Assembly (NCBI RefSeq): GCF_030247185.1
Contig: NC_080570.1
Location: 81,248,216-81,312,215 of the forward strand
Length of the DNA stretch: 64,000 nucleotides
From: Malaya genurostris
Lineage: Eukaryota > Arthropoda > Insecta > Diptera > Culicidae
Reading direction: 5' to 3'
Shown here: piece by piece, positions 48,622 through 62,109 of the stretch
Layout: each line of letters begins with the position of its first letter
Position numbering within the stretch: the first letter of the stretch is position 1
Position numbers and translations under genes: made by a program
Notes under the pieces: model-generated
Seen by the model: only the letters and a program-made list of their open reading frames with translations
What the model was told of the DNA's origin: nothing
Database searches by the model: none

Positions 48622-49150
48622 GTAACAACCTCAATGTGATTCTCAAATCGATGTGAATAAATTTGGACGTACTGAACATCAAATGCAACAATTTTATCCT
48701 TTCGAGAAATGGAAATAAATCACACGTTATTACATCCAAACAACGTATTGAGTACATTACATCACACATTACATTACAGAAACTATGCATCTTTTCGTGT
48801 ACTATCACAGACCTTTAGAACTACACCGAGATTGTTGTGATATTATATCGTTATCGCTGCACATCAGTAGTTAGTAGTGATTAGCAGCAATTTTTGTGTA
48901 ATATCACAAAAGTGTTGGTGTCGTTCAAAAGGCTGTAATGTTACACGAAAAGATGCATAATTTCCTATCAGAATCGTATACAGTATTCAGTCAAGCTGAT
49001 GTAATTTACTCAATACGTTGTTTCGATGTAATAACGTGTGATTTATTTGCAATACTGCTCGAAAGCAGAAAATTATTGCTTTTGATGTTCAGTACGTCTA
49101 AATATTTATCACATCAATTGATAATCACGTCGAGATTATCACAATTCTTT
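48622..49150. mobile_element. foldback-type element with about 190-bp arms
   Basis: The left arm (about 48622-48805) and the right arm (about 48938-49145) are imperfect reverse complements. Examples are GACGTACTGAACATCAAA against TTTGATGTTCAGTACGTC, and CAACGTATTGAGTACATTACATC against its counterpart. The spacer is about 130 bp. No coding capacity. Confidence 0.8.
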
Positions 49151-49240
49151 TGTTTCTGTGTATATTATTCATTTGGTGCCCATACTCAATTAAGCACTTG
49201 GTTCGAAATAGTGCCAAACAATTGTATTAATAATCAAGTA

Positions 49241-50202
49241 GGGTAAAGTGTTATAATATGCCCCCTTAAAAAACATTGAGATATTTCTAAATGCACTGAT
49301 ATATTTTTTTTCGAGAATGCAAGTATTTCTTTGCAATACGTCTGACCACATTCTCAATTTATTCACTTGCCGTAAGCAATATGCCTCACAACAAATCAGT
49401 GGTATTGCCCCACAACAATGATGCAATATGCCCCTTGAAACGTCGATATAGAAGAAAAGCAAAAGCAAAGTCCTGGCATTACATTCCTTTTGTGGAATTT
49501 GGCTTTTCTGTTTCAATAGACTTCGCAGCCGATTCTTAGTGTACAGAATCATTGCATGGCTAGTACTATGGATCTAACTGACACTAAGAATCCTTCCAGG
49601 TCGGGGCTGGAACATACGACAACTGGCTTGTAAGACCAGACCGCCAACCCGGGAGAAAAAAAAAGCAGATAAAGAAGATAATCTGTGCATCAGAAATCAA
49701 TCGCATAATCAATTAATTATAATTGGAAACCAACATTTTTGACCCTCCTTACGCTACATTTTGTTTTAAGAATCTTTAATCATTGAACAATACTTTAACT
49801 CGCATACTGTTCAATCGAAGGTAGGGCATAATGTCCGTAGAAGGATTGTTATGCCAAAATTCGTATATCAAATGAATGGCTTTGTTTCTCTGGATTTATA
49901 TACTGTAAATAGAGACCTTAGCACTGCTAAAAGTTAATTACTAAGTAGCCACCGACCATTAGACGTATTATACGGTTAAAATGCTTGTTTGGTCGAAGCA
50001 AAACCTTACATAGAAAAGCTGCCTAGTGATATTTTCAGTTTTTTCATATTTACCAGCAACCGACAACTGCCAAACTTGCATAGCAGAAATATCTTACGAA
50101 AAGATAGTGTTAGTGGTAAAACCTTTGATCAAAAAAATCTTGCAAACTTAAAAAAGGAAGGGGGTGTTTTGGTCAGCAGGGACGCTTTATAACACTTTCT
50201 CC
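49241..50202. mobile_element. TA-flanked inverted-repeat element with a nested SINE
   Basis: The left end GGGTAAAGTGTTATAA and the right end TTATAACACTTTCTCC are inverted repeats, and TA flanks both (49239-49240 and 50203-50204). Inside, ATGCCCC motifs recur. A SINE lies at about 49460-49655. No transposase is visible. Confidence 0.75.
49460..49655 (-). mobile_element. tRNA-related SINE
   Basis: On the minus strand it begins near CCCGGGTTGGCGGTCTGG, with a TGGTCTTACAAGCCAG box-A-like stretch and a GTTCCAGCCCC box-B-like stretch about 25 bp later. Then comes a 3' stem formed by GATTCTTAGTGT and ACACTAAGAATC. T-rich sequence flanks both ends, a possible target duplication. This layout fits mosquito tRNA-related SINEs; the family name is not assigned. 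Confidence 0.7.
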
Positions 50203-50204
50203 TA

Positions 50205-51795
50205 TTCATATTTTGCTCTCTAGTTGACAAGCATTGCCCTTCTCAATGCGCGCGAAACAATCGTCAAAGATCTAGCATACTTTGAGTGGAAAATTTTCAA
50301 TTCCATACAAAACAATTTTCTAGATTTTCTCCTCTTTCCCGATGGATTTTTTTTATCTGTTAATGTGCTATATTATAGAAAAAGTTGAGACGGATAATCA
50401 TTAATACAGGTTTAGAATTCAGAACCTGCATGTTGGAACTAAGTTCAATTTTGAAACTCTAGTTCAAAAAATAAATTGCAATTGAATTCTGAGCTTGTTC
50501 TTACTTCTGAATTTAGTTCTTGAACTCAGCTCCAACTCTGAATTTCTGAATTATTTGAATCGGTTCTTTTTAGAACCATTAACATATTCTCAAAGAACTA
50601 TGCAAATTTTTACTTTACTGTACTATATACGGCCCTTTTTCAACTAGTTGGAATTCATAGTTGTTGTAGGAGCTTTCTGCTGATTTGATATATAAAATGC
50701 ATAGAATCTATTCAGTTTAGGTGCATCGTTTCAAATTCTAGTAGTGAAGAAGGGGAAAGCTGGCACAATTAATACAAGTGGTCAATTAATTGATATTCGA
50801 AAGTAAGAAGAAAGCGTTTCCAGTTATGTCTGTGACATTACACACCCGTACTTTTTTTTGTTTTTTTCACGGCGAAGAAACATGTTTCCTAAGTCATTTT
50901 CCGGTTTATAAATTGTGTTCAATGCTGTTCAGTCAAGTTAAAGAAAAGTTTTGTATAGAAAACAATATACGGAATTTTGCAGGACAAATCAATATATATT
51001 AAAAGGAGTACTAACGTGGATAACTTTTCAATAATTCATAGTTTTTCTAAAATTTTCAGGAAAATATATCTCCAATTTCAAAACATTGCTGCGATCGCAA
51101 AGAATTAAAATGGATTCAGAGACAGGATTAAGTGTATGGTAAAGCCAAATTATCACCGTAATTTCAAACGTTAAGTCTTGCTAATGGATGGCTCATAAAG
51201 TCGTGATGAATGCGCTGAAGCTGATGAATACCTTTGAGTACATATTTCACTTATTTAGTTATCACGAACTCAATATGGAATAGAAGATCATATAGTTGCT
51301 GAGCTGTGAATTACATTGCTACGATTTTGTAAGTTACTAATAATACAATGCTCTTAAATGTCTTTCGGGACTACAAAAATGTCGAATTCTCACCGTCAAA
51401 ATCAGTTCGTTTTTCCTTCAAAGAACAACACTACAATTTGAACATGTCCTACAAAAATATCCCCACGTAGAATATTATTGGAGAACCAATTAGACTAAAA
51501 TTGTCATTGTCATAACACATCAAATAACACTGAACTTCCCCATACCGTTTGATGATTATGGACATTAGTGGCACTGCGAATCCATAGGTTATTCCAACAA
51601 TATATATTTACTTGTATTGTTATGTGTATTGAGTAAGAAAATGTTTGAGCTTAATTAGACTAACTCAAGCAAAATATTGAGTTGAACTATTAAATGTAAT
51701 AAATTTCGAATAAAATGCGAATAGCTTAGGTCTTTTATATTTCTGAAGTCTGAATATGGTTTAATTTGTGTCCAGATATGAATGTATATATACAG
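50205..51795. repeat. intron 1 sequence with a dispersed repeat at about 51130-51325
   Basis: The only recognised feature is the counterpart of 29425-29855 (GATCATATAGTTGCTGAGCT). Otherwise AT-rich and unassigned. At the right edge, CAGGCCCGTACCCAGG (about 51796) resembles a hAT MITE end without a partner. Confidence 0.5.
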
Positions 51796-51894
51796 GCCCG
51801 TACCCAGGATTTCATTTCGGGAGGGGCCCAAAGATTAAAAATAATGTTACTGAAGATTGCTTATGTACCTAATTCTCGTTGTGCCTTTCACGGC

Positions 51895-53620
<1,726 letters not shown>

Positions 53621-53632
53621 CTTATTAAAGAC

Positions 53633-53927
53633 TGTCCCAGAAAGTATGGACGCAACCAAAAACCGCTGCCATTTCGCTATGGTTCAGAATCTGTCAATTT
53701 TTATGGCTGCGTCCTGTTGTTTACACTCTTCTCTAACCACTTGTGCATTTGTTTATTCGTTTTCATTAGTTTGTTTCGAAATGAGTGGACTTTCAGCAGA
53801 ACAACGTCGAAAAATTGTTTACAAATCGTGCACAGAACGCGGACTGTCACTGAGAAAGATAGCAAAAATGGAAGAAGTAAGTGAAAAAGCCGTGCGAAAT
53901 GCAATCAGAAAGTTCGGTGAAAGTTAT
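53633..53927 (+). mobile_element. Tc1/mariner-like element, 5' fragment with transposase N-terminus
   Basis: Begins with a terminal-repeat-like CTGTCCCAGAAAGTATGGAC. An ATG near 53781 opens MSGLSAEQRRKIVYKSCTER, then LSLRKIAKMEEVSEKAVRNA, a helix-turn-helix of the kind that binds terminal repeats in Tc1-type transposases. The frame ends abruptly at about 53930, where unrelated repeat sequence begins, so the DDE catalytic domain is missing. The adjoining (TA)n tract fits the TA target preference of the family. Confidence 0.8.
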
Positions 53928-54030
53928 TTCAGAATTTGATATGAGGAATACGATTTTTTCAGCAGCCTCATATCAAATTCTGAAATAAGTTCCTTCTACG
54001 ACAGACGATCAGCGAGATGGGAATGCCAAA
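53928..54030. repeat. short inverted repeat joining the Tc1 fragment to the duplicated segment
   Basis: TTTCAGAATTTGATATGAGG near 53928 is followed by its reverse complement near 53969. The right arm continues as the inverse of 20935-20985. This is a rearrangement junction. Confidence 0.65.
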
Positions 54031-54559
54031 GCCAGTATTCAGATTGACCTGCTTGAGACAAACGTGGTACCGATGATCGCCAATTTATCTAATGCCTCAC
54101 AGGCGTGTAGTTTTACACCAATATTCTCGTTGTTAAAAAGAAAAAGCATTATTTGCGTAAAAGCTGAAAAAATCGTATTCCTTCATTGACGTCATCGATC
54201 TCCTCCTAGATACGTTAAGTATTCGGTATTGTAACAATTTTGGCGTTCAGTTTGAAAAAAATGTTTCGATATTTGTAATCCTACGACGTCGCGAAGTTCA
54301 TTCCAAAGTTTTTAAACCATTTTTTTCAGTGCATCCAGAATTCGGGGACCTGGATGGCGAAAATAATCTACTCGTCAAACCCGTTCTGAAAATACCCATA
54401 ACTTTATATCCAACAGTATGGAAAATTCATTGTTTACGAAGTTCGAACATCGAACATTGAATGTCTCAGATTTCAGAACCTAGAGCTAATTCTTAATAAT
54501 ACTTTAGTGGCTTAGAGGAGCCACAAAGAAAATATATGTTCAATTTGTATATTCCTAAG

Positions 54560-55189
54560 CAGTGCGGTAAAATTTCATTTTCATTCGAATAATATAAGAT
54601 GAAAATGAAATTTATGGCCGCTGACCGTCAGCATATCCCTACTAATTCATTTGACTTTTGCTGCCATTTTCAAGTGAAGCTGAAGAAATTCATCGTCAGT
54701 TGAATAATCGTACCTAGTCATTTGAAGTTTTGCTTGCTCAGTTTCAAGTGCCAAGTAGTATAGCTGCTTCATTGTCTTCGCTCTTGATAGTAAGCAAGTT
54801 CGAACGAATAGAATTATAAATGGATTAAAGTACTAAAAATGAAAACTGAAGGAGGAAACAATTAATTTACGTGTGTTCTGTTATTGATATTTCAGCTATC
54901 TGGTTTGTCTTTCATCTATTATCTTGAACCAATTCGAATGTTTACATGAACCTCATTTGAAGGCCGCTCTCACACTATTGAAAGAGATATATTGTTACTT
55001 CAAGAGATCAACTGACGGTAGGTAAACTGAGCCTCGATTGAAGAGAAACGAGTGATGAACTGAATGCTGCCCGTTCGGGCCGTCAGCAAACATTGTGTGT
55101 GTCAGAGAGTGAAGTGAACTGCATTAGAGAGATCGTCAATGTGTTCCACATTCAGTTTCAATTGAATTGAATGAAGTTTTACTGCACTG
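54560..55189 (+). mobile_element. 630-bp hAT-type MITE, copy 2
   Basis: Bounded by CAGTGCGGTAAAATTTC and AAGTTTTACTGCACTG. TTCCTAAG is duplicated at 54552-54559 and 55190-55197. The paralogous site at 21352-21359 has a single TTCCTAAG and no element, which proves the insertion boundaries. It is the same length as copy 1 at 17551-18180. Confidence 0.95.
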
Positions 55190-55881
55190 TTCCTAAGTAG
55201 TCCACAAATTGTGTTGAAGAAACTCTTCAAAACAATTCTCATTTCTTGTTCTAAATGCTTAGAACTTCATACATGAGTGTATACGCTCGATACTATGAGA
55301 AGTATTTTATCAATCATCTAATAGATCTTGAAACTTTAATACACTTTTCTAAAAAAACCGTCTAACTAAAACTTCATAATTTTGAGTCACAGGACTAATT
55401 CTGCATCAAATGATTATAAATTAAAAGTCTACACAAGAACTAATAATTTACTGAAGAGATTCTAATTCTATCTGTGGTCAGAAGCAAGATAATCATTCAT
55501 TGTCCCAATTAGTCGAAAAAACAAATGATCTGGGATACCTTATTTCCGGATTCCTAATTCACGTTCCCTGTATTGTAGAAGACTTCATTGGAAAACGTTC
55601 GGCCTTCAGAGCCTCTAAATTCGTATTTCAAAGTGATTACCTGTTCGAGTTGTGTGAGATCAAGTAGATAACTCAATTTAATGTTATAATGTTTGAATGC
55701 TACAGCTTTGGATATGAGAAGGACAAAGAGAACATTTTCATACTGTGCTCAAACAGCCACACTTCTATTCACAGTGGATGCGGGATGGAAGCGATGCAAC
55801 GAGTGTGCATTGACAAAAACTACCTGGATACAATTTTGTGAAACAACACTGCTTGTCATATGACCAAACATTTTCCATCTA

Positions 55882-57277
55882 GGGTAAGGGCTCCCTATTT
55901 CATCTCATTTGTAAGGACGTCGCCTTCAAACCCCGATTTAGCCACTAAAATCACTGTAACTATTTCATATTACTGCTTCATTCGCCTTGCTCCACGTTGA
56001 AAATTGATTCACATTTCTTGAAAATTGAACTAATATTTATAAAACAGCTAAAAACACTAATGATGTTTTCACTACTCTGCTTCTAATTTCATCTCAATGG
56101 ATTTTTATTCATCCTATCGTTGATCTTTTATTCATCCTATAAATTAGTAATGGCGACAGCAATCAAAACAAAATATTCCACTATTACACTCTCACCCGCA
56201 TTCGCATGGCTGACTAAACGCTGCCAGCTGGAAAAATATGGCTTGCAGACATTCTGGTGACCGACTGCCTTACCGCTGCCAGATATACAACTCAAACGAT
56301 ACAACCGTACCCACCAGGATTTTTCCACATTATTATAATTGGTAAAAAAATTTACTCGTTGAATTATCTAATTAACGGGGCAATGACTTACGGAGATTTA
56401 AAGAACTATCTTTTAACATCATTTTATTAGTGAAAACAGATAGAACAGATATAGACTTTCTATGCAAAGTAATACATATTTTCTATGAAAATACCTGGCA
56501 TCTCTGTACACAGCCGATGAAATACACACACACTTCACAGAGTTATGTTGACGTATAGCGGAATGAAACCAGTGCTACTAGATTTGCCACAATGGTTATT
56601 TCATTAGTATTTAACACGCTCTTTCTGGTAATATTCGAAGCCAAAACAGTTTTATTTAAATATTAATATCAATAATATAATTAAACTAATGTCACGGATA
56701 CCAAAAACATACTTTTTGGTAATAATTTGAAGAAGAAAATCAATTTATTTTTTGTAACAATATGAGATAACTTGGCAACTTTGCGAAACCAAATGAGATG
56801 AAAACAAAGCGCAATCAAGTGAACTAAGTGGAAAACTTTCATCTCATATTTTTAAAGACTTTTATTGTTTGTCGGGTAATTCTTGAAGTTTTAAATCGTT
56901 AATTAAACAAGTGGCAAGTGAACATTACTAATTATGAAGTCATCCAGCATTCAATGGTAGTGTAATTGTGCGAAAAAGTGATCATGTTTTGAGACGAATC
57001 GATTAGTAGATAATCAGAAACATGACGAACTGTAAATCTTGAGACGAAAATGTGTCCTAAATTGAAAAATGAGTTTATTTTGAATGAAAAAAACGATACA
57101 CGAAGAACTTAAAACCATTTCTTTCAATAGGAAAGTGTGACAACAGCTTTCATAATCATTTTAAAACATTTCACAGTTTGGTTCAGGTAGGTTTTAGAAT
57201 ATTATTCATGTTCAAAGTAATGAGGTGAAGAGATGAGATGGAAATAGGAGCTCAGATGAAATAGGGAGCCGTTGCCC
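55882..57277. mobile_element. 1.4-kb TA-flanked inverted-repeat element
   Basis: Ends GGGTAAGGGCTCCCTATTTC and GAAATAGGGAGCCGTTGCCC are imperfect inverted repeats of about 24 bp, flanked by TA (55880-55881 and 57278-57279). The paralogous segment near 22040 lacks the insertion. No transposase frame survives. The interior repeats CTCATTTCATC/GATGAAAT-type words. Confidence 0.9.
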
Positions 57278-57739
57278 TACTTATAGCTGGCGCTTACAGT
57301 CCATAGCAATCGCAAAAAGTTCGTAATCACCTGCACCTAAGTTCGAAACCGGATTCTCTCCGCGGTAGTGTGGGGAGATTGCATGATGTGTAATCTTTTT
57401 TCTTGTTTGCGACTAATGGAGATTGCATACATTCTTTTTTTCTTACTTGCGAGTAATATCGCCTAAATGTATACTATCCCGGACCTTTTTTGGCTGTTCT
57501 ATTTTTAGATTATGCTCGTGACGCGTCATTTTGAGAAAATCGACATCATATTAAGTTTTCAATGTGCTTTCACTGAGAGCAACACTAGTTTCCAGTTTGA
57601 TGTCACGCAGCATTTTTTTTGCTTTCGATTTTGAACTTTTAACCGTTAAAACGACCAAAACGATAGCAAATTAAGTAATCGATATAAACGAACAGCACAA
57701 CATCAAATTGAGTTTTCTTTTTAATCTCACACTCTACTT

Positions 57740-58248
57740 GGGTTACCTCAACAGTGCGTTTTCCATGCTAGAGGTTAAGATGCCGAACAATACTAAACAC
57801 TTCACTTTAAGAGTATATGTAGAAAGTAGTTATAACAGACTGTGATACAATTTTGATACTATGCATAAATATAAGCCGACAACATGACTGCACAGTTAAC
57901 TGAACATATCATATTTGCTATAAATAACAACTGGTGAAATAATTAGGTTACAATATTTTAATGTGCATCTGATTGGGATGGCATAATTTCGAACGGATCG
58001 AATATCGCATACGGCCGTAAAGAAGAATGAGGGTGTATATCTCCGGAGTTATTCGAAGTTTGACATTGAAACTTTCAAACTATGTTTGCTGATGTATCTA
58101 CCGATGGAAGCAATTTTCAAAATCGATTTTGCATAGCGTTGCAACCTTAACAATAGTATTTACGGCAGAGTGAAAAGATCTACAAATAATACAATTGATC
58201 ATCAAAAATTTGAAGAGAATAAAGTAATAGTATGAGGATGAAATTTTT
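57740..58248. other. intron 1 sequence before the LINE
   Basis: AT-rich sequence without a recognised family or frame. Confidence 0.5.
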
Positions 58249-58263
58249 AAGTCGTTGCTATTA
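58249..58263. repeat. left target-site duplication of the LINE
   Basis: AAGTCGTTGCTATTA, identical to 60838-60852 on the other side of the insertion. The first two A bases are ambiguous with the poly-A, so the duplication is 13 to 15 bp. Confidence 0.95.
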
Positions 58264-58265
58264 TA

Positions 58266-60460
58266 GGCAAAATAACAGTAATGGTAAAATACTTCATAAT
58301 CAACTCTCAGCTGGTTACTTTACAGTTCTTCATCCCAGTAATCCTACTTGTTTCTCTTCCGTGAAAAACCCGTCTACAATTGATCTGGTTCTAACAGATC
58401 AAAGTCACATTTGTAGTGAACCGATTACACATGCTGATTTTGACTCAGATCATCTTCCTGTAACATTCAGACTTTCCAACGAAGCTATAATTAATCCAAT
58501 TAGTTCTATTTTCAACTATCATAGAGCAAATTGGTTGGATTACAGATCTCACATTGAAAATCATGTGGATCATGAAACTATTTTAGAAAATTCTGCGGAT
58601 ATCGACACAGCAATTGATAATTTGAATCATTATATTATCGAAGCTAGAAATCTTTCAGTTCCCAAAGCTCAAACTAAATTAAATTCTCCTATCATCGATG
58701 ACAATCTTCAACTGCTCATTCGGTTGAAGAATGTTCGTCGACGACAATATCAACGTTCTCGTGATCCTGCTATGAAAAACATAGTTAAGGATTTACAAAA
58801 AGAAATTAAACATAGATTTACTCTTTTGCGAAATGAAAATTTCGCTAAAGAAGTTGAACAAATTAAACCATATTCTAAACCTTTCTGGAAACTTTCTAAG
58901 GTTCTTAAGAAACCTCAGAAACCTATTCCTGCTCTCAAGGAAGGAAATCAAATACTTCTTACAAATGGCGAAAAAGCTCAAAAACTTGCTCAGCAGTTCG
59001 AGAGTGTCCACAATTTTAATTTGAACGTTGTGAGTCCTATTGAAAATGAAGTCTCACTGAAATATGATCATATTTCAACCCAAGTGTTATCACACGATGA
59101 CATTATTGAGACGAATTTTGATGAAATTAAATCAATTATTAGAAAACTTAAAAACATGAAGGCTCCTGGTAATGATGGAATTTTTAATATTCTTATTAAA
59201 AATCTTCCCGATGTTGCCTTGAGACTCCTGGTTAAAATTTTCAACAAGTGTTTTTCATTAGCTTACTTCCCAAAAAGATGGAAAAACGCTAAAGTAATTC
59301 CTATCCTAAAACCTGATAAAAACCCAGCAGAAACATCAAGTTATCGCCCAATTAGCTTACTTTCTTCTATCAGTAAACTTTTTGAAAAAATTATCTTGTT
59401 AAGAATGATGACTCATATAAATGAGAATTCAATTTTTTTACCAGAGCAGTTTGGATTTCGTCATGAACATTCAACTACTCATCAACTTGTCAGAGTAACG
59501 AACATGATAAAATCAAATAAATCTTCTGGGTTATCCACTGGAGTTGCTCTTCTAGACATAGAAAAAGCATTCGACAGTGTTTGGCACAAAGGTTTAATAG
59601 CAAAAATGTCTGATTTCCAGTTTCCTATTTATTTGATCAAAATGATTCAAAATTATTTAACTGATCGTACTCTTCAGGTTAGCTATCAGAATTGTAAATC
59701 TGAATTGCTACCCGTACGAGCCGGTGTTCCGCAGGGTTCGAGTGTAGCTCCAATCTTGTATAATATTTTCACTTCTGATCTTCCAAATCTACCCGTTGGT
59801 TGTCAGAAATCGCTATTCTGTGACGACACAAGTCTGTTAGCCACAGGTAGAAATCTAAGAGTGATCTGCAGTCGCCTACAAAGAAGTTTAAATATTTTCA
59901 GTGATTATCTGTCAAAATGGAAAATTAAACCAAATGCAGCAAAAACGCAATTAATTATCTTTCCTCACAAGCCAAGAGCTTCTTTTCTTAAACCAAACAA
60001 TAATCACATTCTCAAATTGAATGGCTTGGAATTGACATGGTCTGATCAAGCTAAATACTTAGGTTTAACGTATGACAAAAAACTCACTTTCAAGGATCAC
60101 ATTGAAGGAATCCAGGCAAAGTGTAATAAATATATTAAATGTTTATATCCTCTTATAAACAGAAATTCTAAGCTCTGTCTAAAAAACAAATTGTTAATTT
60201 ATAAACAAATTTTCAGACCAGCCATGCTTTATGCGGTACCAATTTGGTCAAGCTGTTGTTCCACCAGGAAGAAAACGCTTCAAAGGATTCAGAATAAAAT
60301 TCTGAAAATGATTCTGAAGCGTCCTCCCTGGTTTAGTACAAATGAGTTACACAGACTCACAAATATAGAACCATTAGATGTAATGTCACATAATATTATA
60401 AGCAAATTCCGACAAAAATCGATGCAATCTTCAATTGAATCGATTCGCTCTCTGTATTAG
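58266..60460 (+). CDS. LINE ORF2 fragment: endonuclease end plus reverse transcriptase
   Basis: Encodes the enzyme that copies LINE RNA into a nicked target. Residues are numbered from the in-frame ATG at 58232, which lies in host flank, so the element's own frame starts around residue 12. SDHLPV at 72-77 is the final motif of an AP-type endonuclease whose front is missing. YRPISLLSSISKLFEKI precedes motif A, LDIEKAFD at 441-448. Motif B is GVPQGSS (PQG at 500-502). Motif C is FCDD at 529-532, where most relatives have FADD; both catalytic Asp remain. KYLGLTYDKKL then follows, and the C-terminal part includes WSSCCSTRKKTLQRIQNKIL. The RT is complete and open, but the truncated endonuclease makes the copy unable to move by itself. 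Jockey clade is the best fit. Confidence 0.93.
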
Positions 60461-60580
60461 TTAGTAAGTTAGTATATAAGTTCCTTTTCCCCATTACACA
60501 ATACAAGTAGGTTTAGAATTTTCCCTACACAAAAATCTCAGAATTGCGGAAGCAAATGATGTCTTCATGGTAATAACCAA

Positions 60581-60723
<143 letters not shown>

Positions 60724-60804
60724 CAGGGCTGAAAAGTCACCACTTGTGGCTGAACACCCAATTTAAATCTTAATAATTTAATTTTAACTCATATTCCAAT
60801 AAAT

Positions 60805-60837
<33 letters not shown>

Positions 60838-60840
<3 letters not shown>

Positions 60841-60852
60841 TCGTTGCTATTA
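60838..60852. repeat. right target-site duplication of the LINE
   Basis: Second copy of the duplicated target. It occupies intron positions +10 to +24 relative to the broad exon 1 donor (first intron base 60861). Confidence 0.95.
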
Positions 60853-60861
60853 GTTTCTCAC

Positions 60862-61047
60862 CTTCAGTAGTTCCCTGAAGTAGGGGCTGCATGCTGACAA
60901 TACTACGCGGTGCGCTTTTAAGCTTCGGCCATCGCATGCTAGCGTTACATCGACAAAATCTTCGTCATCACGCAGATTTTCAAAAGCAGACGTTATGCTA
61001 CTTTGATAGTTATTCCAACGCAGACAAAAGTGCTGTGTGTCTACCAT
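60862..61047 (-). CDS. br: broad core exon 1, start codon and first half of the BTB domain
   Basis: This is the first coding exon of broad, 62 codons from the ATG at 61047-61045. The context is CAAAATGG, a good insect initiation context. The protein begins MVDTQHFCLRWNNYQ and continues through AFENLRDDEDFVDVTL and SLKAHRVVLSACSPYFREL, the amino-terminal half of a BTB domain of the insect ttk/br/bab group. The exon ends CTGAAG, followed by the donor GTGAGA at 60861-60856. The next exon begins Ser-Thr-Pro-Cys-Lys in phase 0, exactly as the Broad BTB domain requires. A LINE insertion (poly-A end at 60839) lies immediately beyond the donor; its target duplication covers intron bases +10 to about +24. 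Confidence 0.96.
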
Positions 61048-61103
61048 TTTGTAGGTGTTTGAAGTCTAACAACCGGTGTTGTTAGATGGATATCTCTGGA
61101 ATC
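61048..61103 (-). other. br: probable 5' UTR part of broad exon 1
   Basis: Upstream of the ATG the minus strand shows a plausible 3' splice site, TTCATTCCTTTACATCAACAG, ending at 61104, followed by 56 nt up to the start codon. This suggests that the ATG exon begins at 61103 and that at least one non-coding 5' exon and the promoter lie further to the right, in the window or beyond. I could not identify the upstream exon or a promoter. Confidence 0.5.
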
Positions 61104-62100
61104 CTGTTGATGTAAAGGAATGAAATTCGTATTAAATATGTTTTCTATGGCTAAAAAATAAAAACATCGCAGTGCGGATTGATTTAGTACTAATGTGCCG
61201 TTGAGATTATTTAGGTTTATTTCTCGACATACGGCTACGTCTTTCTTTGATATACTGACCAGGGTATTATTCCGCAAAGTAAACACATTAGAGCATCACT
61301 TCAGATATAATTTCTTAGTTACCCTCCTCTTTCTGATTATTTCCTTAATTATTCCACTAAATAATAACAAAAGGTTGCAAGACTGTTGTCCATATCACGT
61401 TTTTTACGTAAACGATGTTTAAATAGTGAAAAATAGGTTAAAACACGCAACATTAGAATCAACCTATACATATGTACACCCTCTCGCACTTTTGCCTGGT
61501 TCAGACTTCGTTCAATTGAGTCAGTATTTATTCAGCATTATTCAACTGCTGCTTTGCGCGGGAAATACCATCAACAGTGTCAAATAATGGAGAAATTCAG
61601 CAAATCGGTCCACCCAGAGGACTGATCAGCCGATCAGCTCCGTTCGTACCAAGCTAGTGTAATCAATTTTACCGACATTCAGTTAATGAGCCTTGCATTC
61701 GAGAAAGTAGCAATGAGAGCTCTATCTCCAAATTTTTCCCACAAAGATATAAATTACTATCGTGCCGAAATTCATTAAAATGACTTCTTCTAATGAGATT
61801 GATCAATTTCTTTCATTTCGGCGATTTGAAATTTGGGAGTAAACCAAAATTTGAAACATTTTGTTTGGATAGTGAAAAAGTTTTTGTGCATTTTTGATTT
61901 TTTACAATACCAGGTTCCTGATTTTATTCCTTCGTCGGGCTGCGTTATTTTTTTTTTCGAAAATTTGTTGATAAAATTTGTCAGCACTTTCCCGTATTTG
62001 CTGTAAGCGACGGGTTTGCTCACTTAACAAATGGTTCCCATATGCAGCTAGTTAAAATCGGTTCAGCCATCAATGAAAAAATAGCGTTTTGTCGGTTAAG
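61104..62100. other. sequence upstream of the broad ATG exon
   Basis: Probably an intron or 5' flank. The acceptor for the ATG exon lies at its left edge. A fragment of the dispersed monomer family (AAATCGGTTCAGCCATCAAT) is at about 62054. No promoter or exon recognised. Confidence 0.45.
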
Positions 62101-62109
62101 TCTCTTCCC

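Larger units (their letters stand above)
54195..57735 (+). repeat. duplicated segment carrying two insertions
   Basis: Same sequence as 20990-22505, interrupted by a 630-bp hAT MITE (54560-55189) and a 1.4-kb TA-flanked element (55882-57277). Apart from these the copies are collinear to the landmark AATCTCACACTCTACTTGGG. Small indels and point differences show an old duplication. Confidence 0.85.

Noticed and set aside
58232..58263. ATG at 58232 as the genuine start of the LINE protein
   Set aside because: It lies in host flanking DNA, left of the target duplication boundary. The frame continues by chance into the truncated element.
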